Positions 9,055 through 17,328 of a stretch of DNA of 64,000 bases are shown here, piece by piece. The first letter of the stretch is position 1; the number at the start of each line of letters is the position of its first letter. Source of the stretch: CAZHEV01 sp964531335 [NCBI: uncultured bacterium] (lineage in GTDB: Bacteria > Eisenbacteria > RBG-16-71-46 > CAZHEV01); assembly GCA_964531335.1 (NCBI GenBank), contig CAZHEV010000001.1, positions 244,986-308,985 on the forward strand. Direction: 5' to 3'. The notes under the pieces were generated by a model. The model did no database searches. It saw only the letters and a program-made list of their open reading frames with translations, and had not been told where the DNA came from. Position numbers and translations under genes: made by a program.

Positions 9055-10823
9055 CTCGATCTCACTCTCGCCTTCTCAATCCGATCGATCAAATCCGAGA
9101 CGCGGGATACGGCGTCCCGGAGAGACCCCTTCGGCGCGCCGCCCGGAGCGAAAGCCGCCCTGTCGCACTCCTCCAAAGCCGCGGCCGCTTCACGGGCCAG
9201 CTCTTCAGGTATCCCCAGGGACCTCAGAACACGCGGTACGTCGTCAATTCTCAGTCCCGAAGCCGAGACCGTCGCGATGTCGGCCATGTAGCCCCGAAGC
9301 GCTCCGGAGACGCTTTTCCACGCCTGAGCGGTCGACTCCGACTCCGCGGGGGAAATCGCCCGCGAGAGGGCCTTCAAAGCCTCGCGCCCGGCTCTCCTGG
9401 CCCGCGCTCGCGCCGGGTCCTTGCGGGCTCTCTCTCCGGCCGCCCTGTAAGCGTAGGCTCCGAACAGCATGACCGGAGCCAGAAGTTGTGCCAGGATGAA
9501 GCCCAAGCTCTTGTAAAGCCTGTCCCCCGCCGGCGAGAAGTCCGGCATCTCGGTCTTTATATACCTGATGTCCTTCACGAAGTCGCCCCCGCGGCCCGCG
9601 GCGGGCCATTTTACCTCGGCGCCTTCCTCCCCGGCTCGGACGACTATCCTTATCTCCTCGGACGACGCGATCACGTACCGTTCCCCGCCGGGGTCGAAGT
9701 ACGGGAACTCGACCGCCGGTATCACGTACTCGCCCGGCACTCCGGGAATGTATACCTTGGAGAAGGACTTGGTGCCCTTTACCAGCCCGTCGTCCTTCTC
9801 CAGGTCGGTGGCCCCCCCGGAGTCATAACTTCGGAATCCGCCCAGCTCCGGCAAGTCGATCTCCCCCACAGCGCCGACGTTGCCGGCGCCCGAGAGGGTC
9901 ACGGTGAGTGTGACGGGCTCCTCGACCATGACCTCGTGTAGGTCCACGTCTGCCGTGACCGAAAACCTCCCGACCGCCCCGCTAAAGCCCTGCGGCCTGC
10001 CCCTCGAGGGCAGGGGCAGCACTTTCACGTCGAGCCTCTCGCTCTCCGCCGACGCCTTTCTTCCCGCGGACGTCAGGCCTCTGAGCATTTGAAATGGACC
10101 GACTCTCTCCCTCAGCACGCACTCCCATCCGGCCGGCCCGATCTCCATGACCCCGTCGGTGGTGGGAAACAACGCCATCGCGATCTCGGTCACGTAATAC
10201 TGGATTCCATCCTTGACCGCGTAATAGCTCTTCTCGCCCGGCAACTCCTCCACCCAGAACCCGGTCGTCGACGGCGGAACGAAGCGGCTGTCCAGCAGGG
10301 CAGTCCTGCGGTAGAAGCGAAACGTCAGCGTAACCTGCTCGCCGACATAGACGCGCTCCTTGTCGAGCGAGGCTTCGAGTGAGAGGTCGTCCGAAGCCGC
10401 ATCCGAAGGCCCGGCGGCGGGCGGACGGGCGGAGGTCGAAGCGGTGACAGTTATCTCGATCTCCTCGGTCAGGTATTCGCGCCCCTCGTGCTCGACCGAG
10501 ACGGCCGGAATGACGCACTTGCCCTCCGACTTCGGCACCAGGACGAACCTGGACACCTTGCTCGAGGTCACGCGCCCATTCACAAGAGAGAAATTGGTGC
10601 TGGTGCCGGAGGGGTAGACGTTGAAGTCCGGCATATCGGGAAGCTTCGGCGCGGGGAGGCTCTGGAAGCCCCCGCTCACCGTTACCGAGAGCAGGATCTC
10701 CTGTCCCACCGCCGCCGTGCGCGTGTTAACCGAAGCCGACACGTCGATCTCGGCCTCCGCCCGGGCGCCCGCAAGCGAGATCCCGAGAGCAGCCGCGCAG
10801 AAAATCACAAGGGCCTTTATCAC
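9051..10823 (-). CDS. batD: BatD, oxygen-tolerance/aerotolerance membrane protein
   Basis: A 590-residue protein with a signal peptide (IKALVIFCAAALGISLAGARA), tandem immunoglobulin-like beta domains (VSASVNTRTAAVGQEILLSVTVSG; LDKERVYVGEQVTLTFRFYRR; DVDLHEVMVEEPVTLTVTLSG), one transmembrane helix near residue 430 and a helical cytoplasmic tail. This matches BatD, which works with the von Willebrand A proteins BatA and BatB at the inner membrane. The start is a GTG that overlaps the preceding stop as GTGA. The role in oxygen tolerance comes from Bacteroides work and may not transfer exactly. Confidence 0.9.
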   Translation of the reverse strand: MIKALVIFCAAALGISLAGARAEAEIDVSASVNTRTAAVGQEILLSVTVSGGFQSLPAPKLPDMPDFNVYPSGTSTNFSLVNGRVTSSKVSRFVLVPKSEGKCVIPAVSVEHEGREYLTEEIEITVTASTSARPPAAGPSDAASDDLSLEASLDKERVYVGEQVTLTFRFYRRTALLDSRFVPPSTTGFWVEELPGEKSYYAVKDGIQYYVTEIAMALFPTTDGVMEIGPAGWECVLRERVGPFQMLRGLTSAGRKASAESERLDVKVLPLPSRGRPQGFSGAVGRFSVTADVDLHEVMVEEPVTLTVTLSGAGNVGAVGEIDLPELGGFRSYDSGGATDLEKDDGLVKGTKSFSKVYIPGVPGEYVIPAVEFPYFDPGGERYVIASSEEIRIVVRAGEEGAEVKWPAAGRGGDFVKDIRYIKTEMPDFSPAGDRLYKSLGFILAQLLAPVMLFGAYAYRAAGERARKDPARARARRAGREALKALSRAISPAESESTAQAWKSVSGALRGYMADIATVSASGLRIDDVPRVLRSLGIPEELAREAAAALEECDRAAFAPGGAPKGSLRDAVSRVSDLIDRIEKARVRSR

Positions 10824-12550
10824 CAGTCCTTCTCCACCCCCTTGCGCTTCACCCTAGACTTCATGCGCTTGCTCAGTAGATCCCGCTCGTCGCCGGCCAG
10901 CGCCTCCAGCAGCCTCTCGGCCTCCTCTTTGGTGAAGCGGGCACCCGGGGCCGCCTCCCCCGACAGGGACGGCTCCTCCATCGAGCCCCGGTCCTCCCCC
11001 TGCCCCGTTCCGCCGCCGGGCGCATCCCGGCGCTGTTCGCCCACACGCTCCTTCCCGCCGGCAGGACCTTGCCCTCCCGACCGGTCCTCGCTCGACTCCT
11101 CCTCGTCCTTGCCGCGAGCGCCCCGCGGGGGCTGCCGGCTGTTCTGGAGCATACGCAACGCCACTTCGAGGTTGTGCTTCGCGTCTTCGTCGCCGGGGTT
11201 CAACTTGAGAGATTCGATATACTGCTCTATCGCCCCTTTCGCGTCGCCTGCCCTCAGCAGCGAGTTTCCCAGGTTGTACCTGGCCCGCGCGCCCAAGGAC
11301 GGCTCGGCTTCCGCGGCCGATCCCGCGTAGTGGCGCGCCGCCGCATCGTACTTATCGAGTTTGTAAAGTGCGTTGCCCGCGTCGTAGTACAAAGACGGCG
11401 ACGGCTCCTTCTCGAGAGCCTCTTTGAAACGCGCCAGGGCGCCAAGATAGTCTCCCTCGTTGTAGAGCTTCACCGCGTCATCCGCCGGGGAGGCGAAGGC
11501 CGGCGTGGCCGCCATCAGAATCGAGCAGGCGAGGACCGGCGCCCAAAGGGGCGGTCCCGGTCTCCTCCTGTCACGGACCGCCCAATCGACGGCCAGAAGG
11601 AAAACGGCGGCCATGGCGAACAAGTGAAACCTCTCTCCCTTGTGCGTGTACGAGGTGGGCCTCTCCTTCTGGGGCAGCTCTTCGATGTCCTCAATCAGTC
11701 CCTTCAGACCCACCCCTCCGGGCCCCTGCACGTGCAACGCTCCGTTGGCCGTGACCGCGATCTCTCTGAGAACCTCGGCCTCCAGGCGGGTCAGCACGAC
11801 GCGTCCGTCTGAGTCCCTCCGGAGACCGCCCTCGACCCCACTGGGCGAAGTCGGTATGGGAACGCCTGATTCGCCTCCCATACCGACGCAGTAGATCGGC
11901 ACCCCCGCTTCGACGGCGCGCTTCGCCGCCTCGGCGGCTCGGCCCTCGTGGTCTTCTCCGTCGCTGACTATCAGGACCGCCCTGGTCCTATCCTCGGCTC
12001 TGTCGAAGCTTCCCAGGGCCCTGTCGATAGCCTCGCCCAGGTCGGTTCCCGGCTCCTCAACGACGCCCCACTGGATCGCGTCAAGGAACATCATGGCCGC
12101 CCTGGAGTCGGCTGTCAGGGGGCAGACGGCGACCGCCGATCCCGCGAAGGCCACTATGCCTATCCTACTTCCACTCATTTCGGAGATCAGCGCCGCGAGC
12201 TCGGACTTGGCCCTCTCGATCCTGTTGGGCTTGACGTCCTCGGCGAGCATGCTTGCCGAGACGTCCAGGGCCACTATCAGATCTATTCCCTCCGCGGAGC
12301 CGCGCGTCGTCTCCCACCCGACCTGCGGCCGCGCGGCGCTCAAAACCGCACACGCAACCGCAAGGAGCGCCAGAGTCAGCTTGAGCGCCCTTCTCTCCGG
12401 GCTGTATCCCTCGGCCAGAGCCGCTATGAGGGGCGGCTCTCCCATCCTCGCAAAAATCCCGCGCCTTCTGAGCTTCATCAGAGCGGCCAGGATCGCTATC
12501 AGCGGAACGGCCGCCAGCGCGATAAGATAATGTTGTTCTGCGAATGTCAA
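10820..12550 (-). CDS. BatB-BatC fusion: VWA-domain membrane protein with C-terminal TPRs
   Basis: 576 residues. Two N-terminal transmembrane helices (about 8-25 and 57-73) bracket a short loop. A von Willebrand A domain with metal site DVSAS (96-100) follows, then a third helix (LFAMAAVFLLAVDWAV, ~310). After a further hydrophobic stretch come TPR repeats (DDAVKLYNEGDYLGALARFK, LYYDAGNALYKLDKYDAAAR, LGNSLLRAGDAKGAIEQYIE). The tail is low-complexity and charged, ending in a basic segment. In Bacteroides, BatB (VWA) and BatC (TPR) are separate genes; here they are one chain. The start is a TTG eight bases after GGGAGG. Confidence 0.88.
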   Translation of the reverse strand: MTFAEQHYLIALAAVPLIAILAALMKLRRRGIFARMGEPPLIAALAEGYSPERRALKLTLALLAVACAVLSAARPQVGWETTRGSAEGIDLIVALDVSASMLAEDVKPNRIERAKSELAALISEMSGSRIGIVAFAGSAVAVCPLTADSRAAMMFLDAIQWGVVEEPGTDLGEAIDRALGSFDRAEDRTRAVLIVSDGEDHEGRAAEAAKRAVEAGVPIYCVGMGGESGVPIPTSPSGVEGGLRRDSDGRVVLTRLEAEVLREIAVTANGALHVQGPGGVGLKGLIEDIEELPQKERPTSYTHKGERFHLFAMAAVFLLAVDWAVRDRRRPGPPLWAPVLACSILMAATPAFASPADDAVKLYNEGDYLGALARFKEALEKEPSPSLYYDAGNALYKLDKYDAAARHYAGSAAEAEPSLGARARYNLGNSLLRAGDAKGAIEQYIESLKLNPGDEDAKHNLEVALRMLQNSRQPPRGARGKDEEESSEDRSGGQGPAGGKERVGEQRRDAPGGGTGQGEDRGSMEEPSLSGEAAPGARFTKEEAERLLEALAGDERDLLSKRMKSRVKRKGVEKDW

Positions 12551-12595
12551 GCTCCCCGCCTCCCCGGCGCGGCCTCGCGTTCCGCGCCGGCCGAT

Positions 12596-13582
12596 CTACG
12601 GGTAAACCGGAGCGGCGGCCGTCTCCAGGAGCAGCGCCGCTACCAGCATCATCGCGGCGAGAGCGGCCAGGTAAGGGCCCAGTTCCCTGTACGCGACGTA
12701 TTCCACGGACTCGATCGGCGATTTCTCCATCTCGCTTATCTTCTCGTAGATCTCGCCGAGCGCCTCGGGGCTCGTTGCTCTGAAATACTGCCCGCCCGTC
12801 TCCTCGGCGATCCTCCTGAGCGTCTCCTCGTCGAGGTCGAACTGCCTTCTCTCGTATCTCTTCCCGAGCAGAGGGTCTTCGACGGGATACGGAACCAGGC
12901 CGACGGTCCCCGCCCCTATCGTGTATATCTTAATGCCCAGCGTCGCGGCCAGTTCCGCCGCGGTCAAAGGGTCCACCCTGCCCGAGTTGTTCCGCCCGTC
13001 CGTTAGAAGCACTATGACCTTGGCCTCGCTGTCGCTCTCTCGCAGCCTATTGGAGGCCGTCGCTATCGCCATGCCTATCGCGGTGCCGTCCTCGACCATC
13101 CCGAAATCAATGGAGCCCAATAGATCTCTCAGCAATCCGTGATCGAGCGTGAGCGGGCAAAGGGTAAAGCTCTCCGAGGCGAAGACCACGGCCCCTATCC
13201 TGTCCCCGGCCCTCGATGAGACGAAGCGACCGGCGACGTCCTTGGCGACCTGGAGCCGGTTTCTCGGCGCGAAGTCCTCGGCCTTCATGCTGCCCGATGC
13301 GTCCACGGCGAGCACTATGTCTATCCCCTCGCCGACCATGCGAACCTGGGTGCTACCCCCCTGCGGCCTCGAGGCCGCGACCACCAGGGCGGCGATGGAG
13401 GCATATCTCAGGAAGGTGGCCACAGGCCTGACAGCCGATCTCCAGCCTCTGGGCAGGCCCAAGAGCGGCTCCACGGAGGAGAAACGGAACGCGGCGGGCC
13501 TGGAACCCCGACGTCCGAACCACCACGCCGCAAACAACGCCGCGAGCGCGATAGGTATCAGGTATGGATGCGCCAATCTCAT
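12596..13582 (-). CDS. batA: BatA, von Willebrand A domain membrane protein
   Basis: 328 residues with the BatA layout: transmembrane helix 1 (about 7-22), a basic loop, helix 2 (about 58-71, with ASRPQ at its end), a VWA domain with metal-binding DASGS (94-98) and LLTDGRNNSG, and a C-terminal transmembrane helix (LAALAAMMLVAALLLE). It is likely a membrane platform that binds partner proteins under control of the MoxR ATPase encoded upstream. The ATG overlaps the preceding stop (ATGA); the next gene follows after ~45 bases. Confidence 0.9.
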   Translation of the reverse strand: MRLAHPYLIPIALAALFAAWWFGRRGSRPAAFRFSSVEPLLGLPRGWRSAVRPVATFLRYASIAALVVAASRPQGGSTQVRMVGEGIDIVLAVDASGSMKAEDFAPRNRLQVAKDVAGRFVSSRAGDRIGAVVFASESFTLCPLTLDHGLLRDLLGSIDFGMVEDGTAIGMAIATASNRLRESDSEAKVIVLLTDGRNNSGRVDPLTAAELAATLGIKIYTIGAGTVGLVPYPVEDPLLGKRYERRQFDLDEETLRRIAEETGGQYFRATSPEALGEIYEKISEMEKSPIESVEYVAYRELGPYLAALAAMMLVAALLLETAAAPVYP

Positions 13583-14613
13583 GGCTTTCCGGTGTCCTTC
13601 GCCGCTCCAGCCGCCCCGCGGGCTTCCGACCCGGGTGCTGCCACCGCCTCCTCAGCGCGCTCCGCGCCCCCCGGTCGTGGGGCGGGCGCGCTCTCCCCGC
13701 TGCCCCGCGACGTCTTTCTCACCAGGTCCGCAGCCCTTCTCGCCGCCGCGAAGGCCCTGTCTATCCCGGGCCTGTGCTTGGCGAACTTGACCATGTCGCT
13801 TTCTATTAGTATCTCGAGCGTCTCGTTCCTCACGGTCCTCGGCAGTCCCAGGTACTGCATGCGCCTGTCGAGCTCCACGGTGGTCATCTCGGGCGCCGGA
13901 ACAAGGTATCGTTGACCGAGATATACCCTAAGGGCCTCGGAGAGCTCCGTGTAAAACTCCTTGAATTCCCCACGCTCGAGCAGGCCGGATCCCACGAGGC
14001 TCTCAAGTCTCTCCAGAGCGACCACGTGCGCCGCGGGCACGGCCGCAGGGCGCTCGTCCGTGGTTCCCACGCGGCGAAGGTACACCGCCAGGGCGACGGC
14101 AAGAGCGGCCGCGGCGAGTCCCACGGCAACCAAGGTGACCGGCCCCGGAGAGGCCCCCGGCGTCGTTGCCAGACCTTTGATGTCCCTCATGTCCGCCTCG
14201 CCTTCGCCAAGCACACTGGCGACGTTGATACGAAGGGTATCGCCGGCGAGCACGGTGGTGTCCCCGCGGGAGTCGACGACGGCCACCGCGGGAGGGGCAA
14301 TGGCGTGCTCTCCAGGCGAGTAAACGGACAGCACGAGCTCTTCCGTGAAAACGGTCCCTTCGCCTTCGAGGATCCGAGGGGGGATTTTCCGCCGCGCCAG
14401 CACGTGAAAATCACCAAGCCGATCGAAGCGCTCGGCCGGGAGCACCTGTGAGCCTTCGGGCGCGAGGACTCGCACGTGATAGGTTAGCGTATCCCCGACG
14501 CTCATGATCGACTCGGACGCGGAGGTCTCGATGGCCGCCTCCGCGCCCGCCGTGCTCGCGAAGAACGCGAGAGCCAGCGCTACGGCGGCAAAAGCGACAC
14601 AAGAACGGGGCAT
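13579..14613 (-). CDS. BatD-like / DUF4381-like membrane protein of the Bat operon
   Basis: 344 residues from the ATG at 14613, chosen because it starts a signal peptide (MPRSCVAFAAVALALAFFAS) and follows GAGGAGAGGACG. There is an Ig-like periplasmic domain (SESIMSVGDTLTYHVRVLAPEG), one transmembrane helix (VTLVAVGLAAAALAVALAVYL, ~175), then a cytoplasmic helical domain (EFKEFYTELSEALRVYLGQRY ... ELDRRMQYLGL) like that of DUF4381 and BatD tails, and a disordered Ala/Glu/Gly tail. It lies between the DUF58 and batA genes, where such a protein is commonly found. A specific function is not known. Confidence 0.7.
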   Translation of the reverse strand: MPRSCVAFAAVALALAFFASTAGAEAAIETSASESIMSVGDTLTYHVRVLAPEGSQVLPAERFDRLGDFHVLARRKIPPRILEGEGTVFTEELVLSVYSPGEHAIAPPAVAVVDSRGDTTVLAGDTLRINVASVLGEGEADMRDIKGLATTPGASPGPVTLVAVGLAAAALAVALAVYLRRVGTTDERPAAVPAAHVVALERLESLVGSGLLERGEFKEFYTELSEALRVYLGQRYLVPAPEMTTVELDRRMQYLGLPRTVRNETLEILIESDMVKFAKHRPGIDRAFAAARRAADLVRKTSRGSGESAPAPRPGGAERAEEAVAAPGSEARGAAGAAKDTGKP

Positions 14614-14623
14614 CGTCCTCTCC

Positions 14624-15511
14624 TCATCCGGTTCTCTTGAGGCGCAACGCCCTCTTTCGGAAGAAATCCATGAGCGGCGGAACATAAGGGCGATCAGTCA
14701 TGAGCTCAACGCCGTCCACGCCGGCGGCCTGCAGCCCGGCGTTGAGTAGGGAGCGTCTCCTTCTTGTCGCCTCCTTGTAGGTCCTTCCGACCACCGGATC
14801 CGAGGAGTCAAGGGTGATCAGCCTGCCCGACTCGGCGTCCTCCAGGGTCAACAAACCACCTCGGGGCAGCTCCCGCTCCCACGGGTCGGACACAACCAGC
14901 GCCACGACGTCGTGCACGCCGTTTGCGATCCTCAGCGGCCGTTCGTAGCCCCGCGAGAGGAAATCCGACACCACGAACAGAACGGCCCTCCTCTTAAACA
15001 CCTTGCACGCGTACTCTAGGGCGCCGCTGAGATCGGTACTCTTGCCCCGGGCCTCGGCGCCCAGGACCTCTCGTACCACCCTGAGGACGTGGCGCCTGCC
15101 CTTGCGAGGCGGGATGAACCGTCGCACCCCCTCGTCGAATATGACGAGACCGACCCTGTCGTTGTTGCCCACGGCCGCGAACGCGAGAACGGCGCAGGCC
15201 TCCGCGGCGAGCGACGCCTTCAGCCTGCCGGAGGTGCCGAAATTGCACGAAGAGCTGGCGTCGACCAAAAGCGCCACCGTCAGCTCCCTCTCCTCGGTGA
15301 ATCTCTTCACGAAGGGCTGTCCCATGCGCGCCGTGACGTTCCAGTCTATGGTCCGGACGTCATCCCCCGTCATGTACGGGCGGACCTCGGCGAACTCCAT
15401 GCCCCTTCCCTTGAATACGCTCTTGTACTCGCCGGAGAAGAGGTCCTCGGCCAGATGACTGGTCGTGATCTCGATCCGCCTGACGGCCTTGAGGATCTCT
15501 TGAAGCTGCAA
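14624..15511 (-). CDS. DUF58 domain protein (VWA-like)
   Basis: 295 residues. The DUF58 signature is clear: SGEYKSVFKGRGMEFAEVRP, YMTGDDVRTIDWNVTAR, FVKRFTEERELTV, then a VWA-like strand ALLVDASSSCNFG. DUF58 proteins are almost always encoded next to MoxR ATPases, as here, and are thought to be targets or adaptors of that chaperone. The start is a TTG just after the moxR stop, with GAGG nine bases upstream. Confidence 0.92.
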   Translation of the reverse strand: MQLQEILKAVRRIEITTSHLAEDLFSGEYKSVFKGRGMEFAEVRPYMTGDDVRTIDWNVTARMGQPFVKRFTEERELTVALLVDASSSCNFGTSGRLKASLAAEACAVLAFAAVGNNDRVGLVIFDEGVRRFIPPRKGRRHVLRVVREVLGAEARGKSTDLSGALEYACKVFKRRAVLFVVSDFLSRGYERPLRIANGVHDVVALVVSDPWERELPRGGLLTLEDAESGRLITLDSSDPVVGRTYKEATRRRRSLLNAGLQAAGVDGVELMTDRPYVPPLMDFFRKRALRLKRTG

Positions 15512-15512
15512 C

Positions 15513-16499
15513 TCAGGGAACCTCTACCTTGTCCAGGACTCTGTCCACTATCTGCTCCGCCGTGATCTCCTCGGCCTCCGCCTCGTAGCTGACGATTATC
15601 CTGTGCCTCAGAACGTCGGGGGCCACGGCCTTAACGTCCTCCGGCGTTACGTAGCCCCTGCCCCTCAGGAAGGCATGGGCCTTGCCGGCCGTCGTAAGGT
15701 ATATCGTTGCCCTCGGGGACGAGCCGTAGGCGATGAGGTGCTTGACGTCCAGCCCGTAATCGCCGGGTCTTCTAGTGGCAAAGACGATGTCCACGATGTA
15801 GTCCTTCACGGCGTCATCAATATATATCTCACGCACCACCGATCGCGCTCGAACCAGATCCTCAGGGGCGACGACGGCTTCCACGGTCGGAATCTTCGCG
15901 CCGGTCATCCGGTCCAGGATGGCCCGCTCCTCCTCCTTGTCCGGATAGCCGATCACGAGCTTCAGCATGAAGCGATCGACCTGGGCTTCGGGTAGGGGAT
16001 AAGTGCCCTCCTGCTCTATGGGGTTCTGTGTGGCGAGCACCAGGAAAGGCTCCTCGAGCGGAAAGGTTGTGTCCCCTATGGTCACCTGCCTCTCCTGCAT
16101 GGCCTCCAGCAGCGCGCTCTGGACCTTCGCGGGGGCCCGGTTTATCTCATCGGCGAGGACCAGGTTTGCGAAGATAGGCCCCTTCTTCGGGGTAAAACCG
16201 CCGTCGCGCGGGTTGTACACCATGGTTCCGGTCAAGTCGGCGGGCAGCAGATCGGGGGTGAACTGCAGCCTCTGGAACGCGGCCTTGATGCAGCTTGCCA
16301 GCGTCCTCACCGACATGGTCTTGGCGAGTCCGGGGACGCCTTCGAGAAGTATGTGCCCGTCGGCCAGGAGCCCTATGAGAAGTCCCTCGATCATCTTCTT
16401 CTGGCCGACGACCACTCTGGATATCTGAAGCTGCAGCGACTCCGCGAAAAAGCTCTCGTCCCTCACCCTGGCGCTTATCTCCTCGAGATAATTCTTCAC
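15513..16499 (-). CDS. MoxR-family AAA+ ATPase
   Basis: 328 residues with Walker A GVPGLAKT (54-61), Walker B LVLADEIN (113-120), sensor 1 LATQNPIEQEGTYPLPEAQVDRF split over two motifs, and the C-terminal lid domain. MoxR ATPases act as chaperones that activate VWA-containing partners; here these are the DUF58, BatA and BatB/C proteins downstream. The start is a GTG preceded by GGAGGAGGTT. It is the first gene of the Bat run, after a 116-base gap in which a promoter is expected but none was convincing. Confidence 0.93.
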   Translation of the reverse strand: MKNYLEEISARVRDESFFAESLQLQISRVVVGQKKMIEGLLIGLLADGHILLEGVPGLAKTMSVRTLASCIKAAFQRLQFTPDLLPADLTGTMVYNPRDGGFTPKKGPIFANLVLADEINRAPAKVQSALLEAMQERQVTIGDTTFPLEEPFLVLATQNPIEQEGTYPLPEAQVDRFMLKLVIGYPDKEEERAILDRMTGAKIPTVEAVVAPEDLVRARSVVREIYIDDAVKDYIVDIVFATRRPGDYGLDVKHLIAYGSSPRATIYLTTAGKAHAFLRGRGYVTPEDVKAVAPDVLRHRIIVSYEAEAEEITAEQIVDRVLDKVEVP

Positions 16500-16615
16500 A
16501 ACCTCCTCCCCGCGCCGTCGCGGCGCGTACGGTTGAAAACAGGATGCTGTCTGTATGGACGGAACGCCCGGCCGGATAGCCGGCGCATGTGAGGTCTGCT
16601 CCCGAAGGAAACCCG

Positions 16616-17296
16616 TCAGCGCGAGGAGTCGTACTCGAGCTCCGCGAGGAAGACCTTGGCCTTGCTCAACTCTTGATAGCCCGGATATGAGTCCACGACC
16701 TCCTGAAGGATCTTCATCGCCTTATCCGGCTGGCCGGCGGCCCTCCAGCAGCGCGCCGCGAACATCAGGTCCTCCGCGGCCACGTTACCTCTGTCGTACG
16801 AGCGGGCCACCTCTTCGTACAGCTCGGCCGCCTCCTCGTACTTCCCGGTGTTCTCCAAGCAGGCCGCGATGCCCCTTTTGGCTTGGCCTACGGTCAGTCT
16901 GTCGCTCTTTTCCCTCCTGAGATATTCACGGTAGGCCTCCAACGCCGCCTCGAAATCTCCCATTTCGTATCTCACGTGCCCCAGGTACAGATTGGCGAGC
17001 TTTCCGCTGGCAGTGCCCCGGTGACGCGCCAGGACGTCCTCGAAAGCGGCGGCGGCGCCCGAGTAGCTGCCGTACCTCTGCTGGATCACTCCCGCCAGGA
17101 GCTGCTCTCTGGCTTCCTCGTTGCCTGATCTTCTGGAGCTCACGATGAACGCTCCCCCGGCGATGGCCAGGGCCACGAGGACCACGCCCAAGATCATCTT
17201 CGACTTGTGCTCCTCGATGAAATCGGCCGCACGGAAAGCGAAGGTGACGAAGGCGTCCTCTTTCATCTCCCGCTTGCTCAGTCTTCTCCCCTTCAA
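16616..17296 (-). CDS. Membrane-anchored TPR protein
   Basis: 226 residues. A basic N-terminus is followed by one transmembrane helix (MILGVVLVALAIAGGAFIV, 34-52) and then four to five TPR-like units (QQRYGSYSGAAAAFEDVLARH, LYLGHVRYEMGDFEAALEAY, CLENTGKYEEAAELYEEVA, CWRAAGQPDKAMKILQEVV). The fold resembles the YfgM family of inner-membrane, periplasm-facing TPR proteins, but identity is not certain. It starts with TTG; AGGAGG five bases upstream decides this. It follows the pseudo-peptidase gene by 32 bases. Confidence 0.7.
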   Translation of the reverse strand: MKGRRLSKREMKEDAFVTFAFRAADFIEEHKSKMILGVVLVALAIAGGAFIVSSRRSGNEEAREQLLAGVIQQRYGSYSGAAAAFEDVLARHRGTASGKLANLYLGHVRYEMGDFEAALEAYREYLRREKSDRLTVGQAKRGIAACLENTGKYEEAAELYEEVARSYDRGNVAAEDLMFAARCWRAAGQPDKAMKILQEVVDSYPGYQELSKAKVFLAELEYDSSR

Positions 17297-17328
17297 CTTG
17301 ACCTCCTATTACCCCCAACCACGAACAG

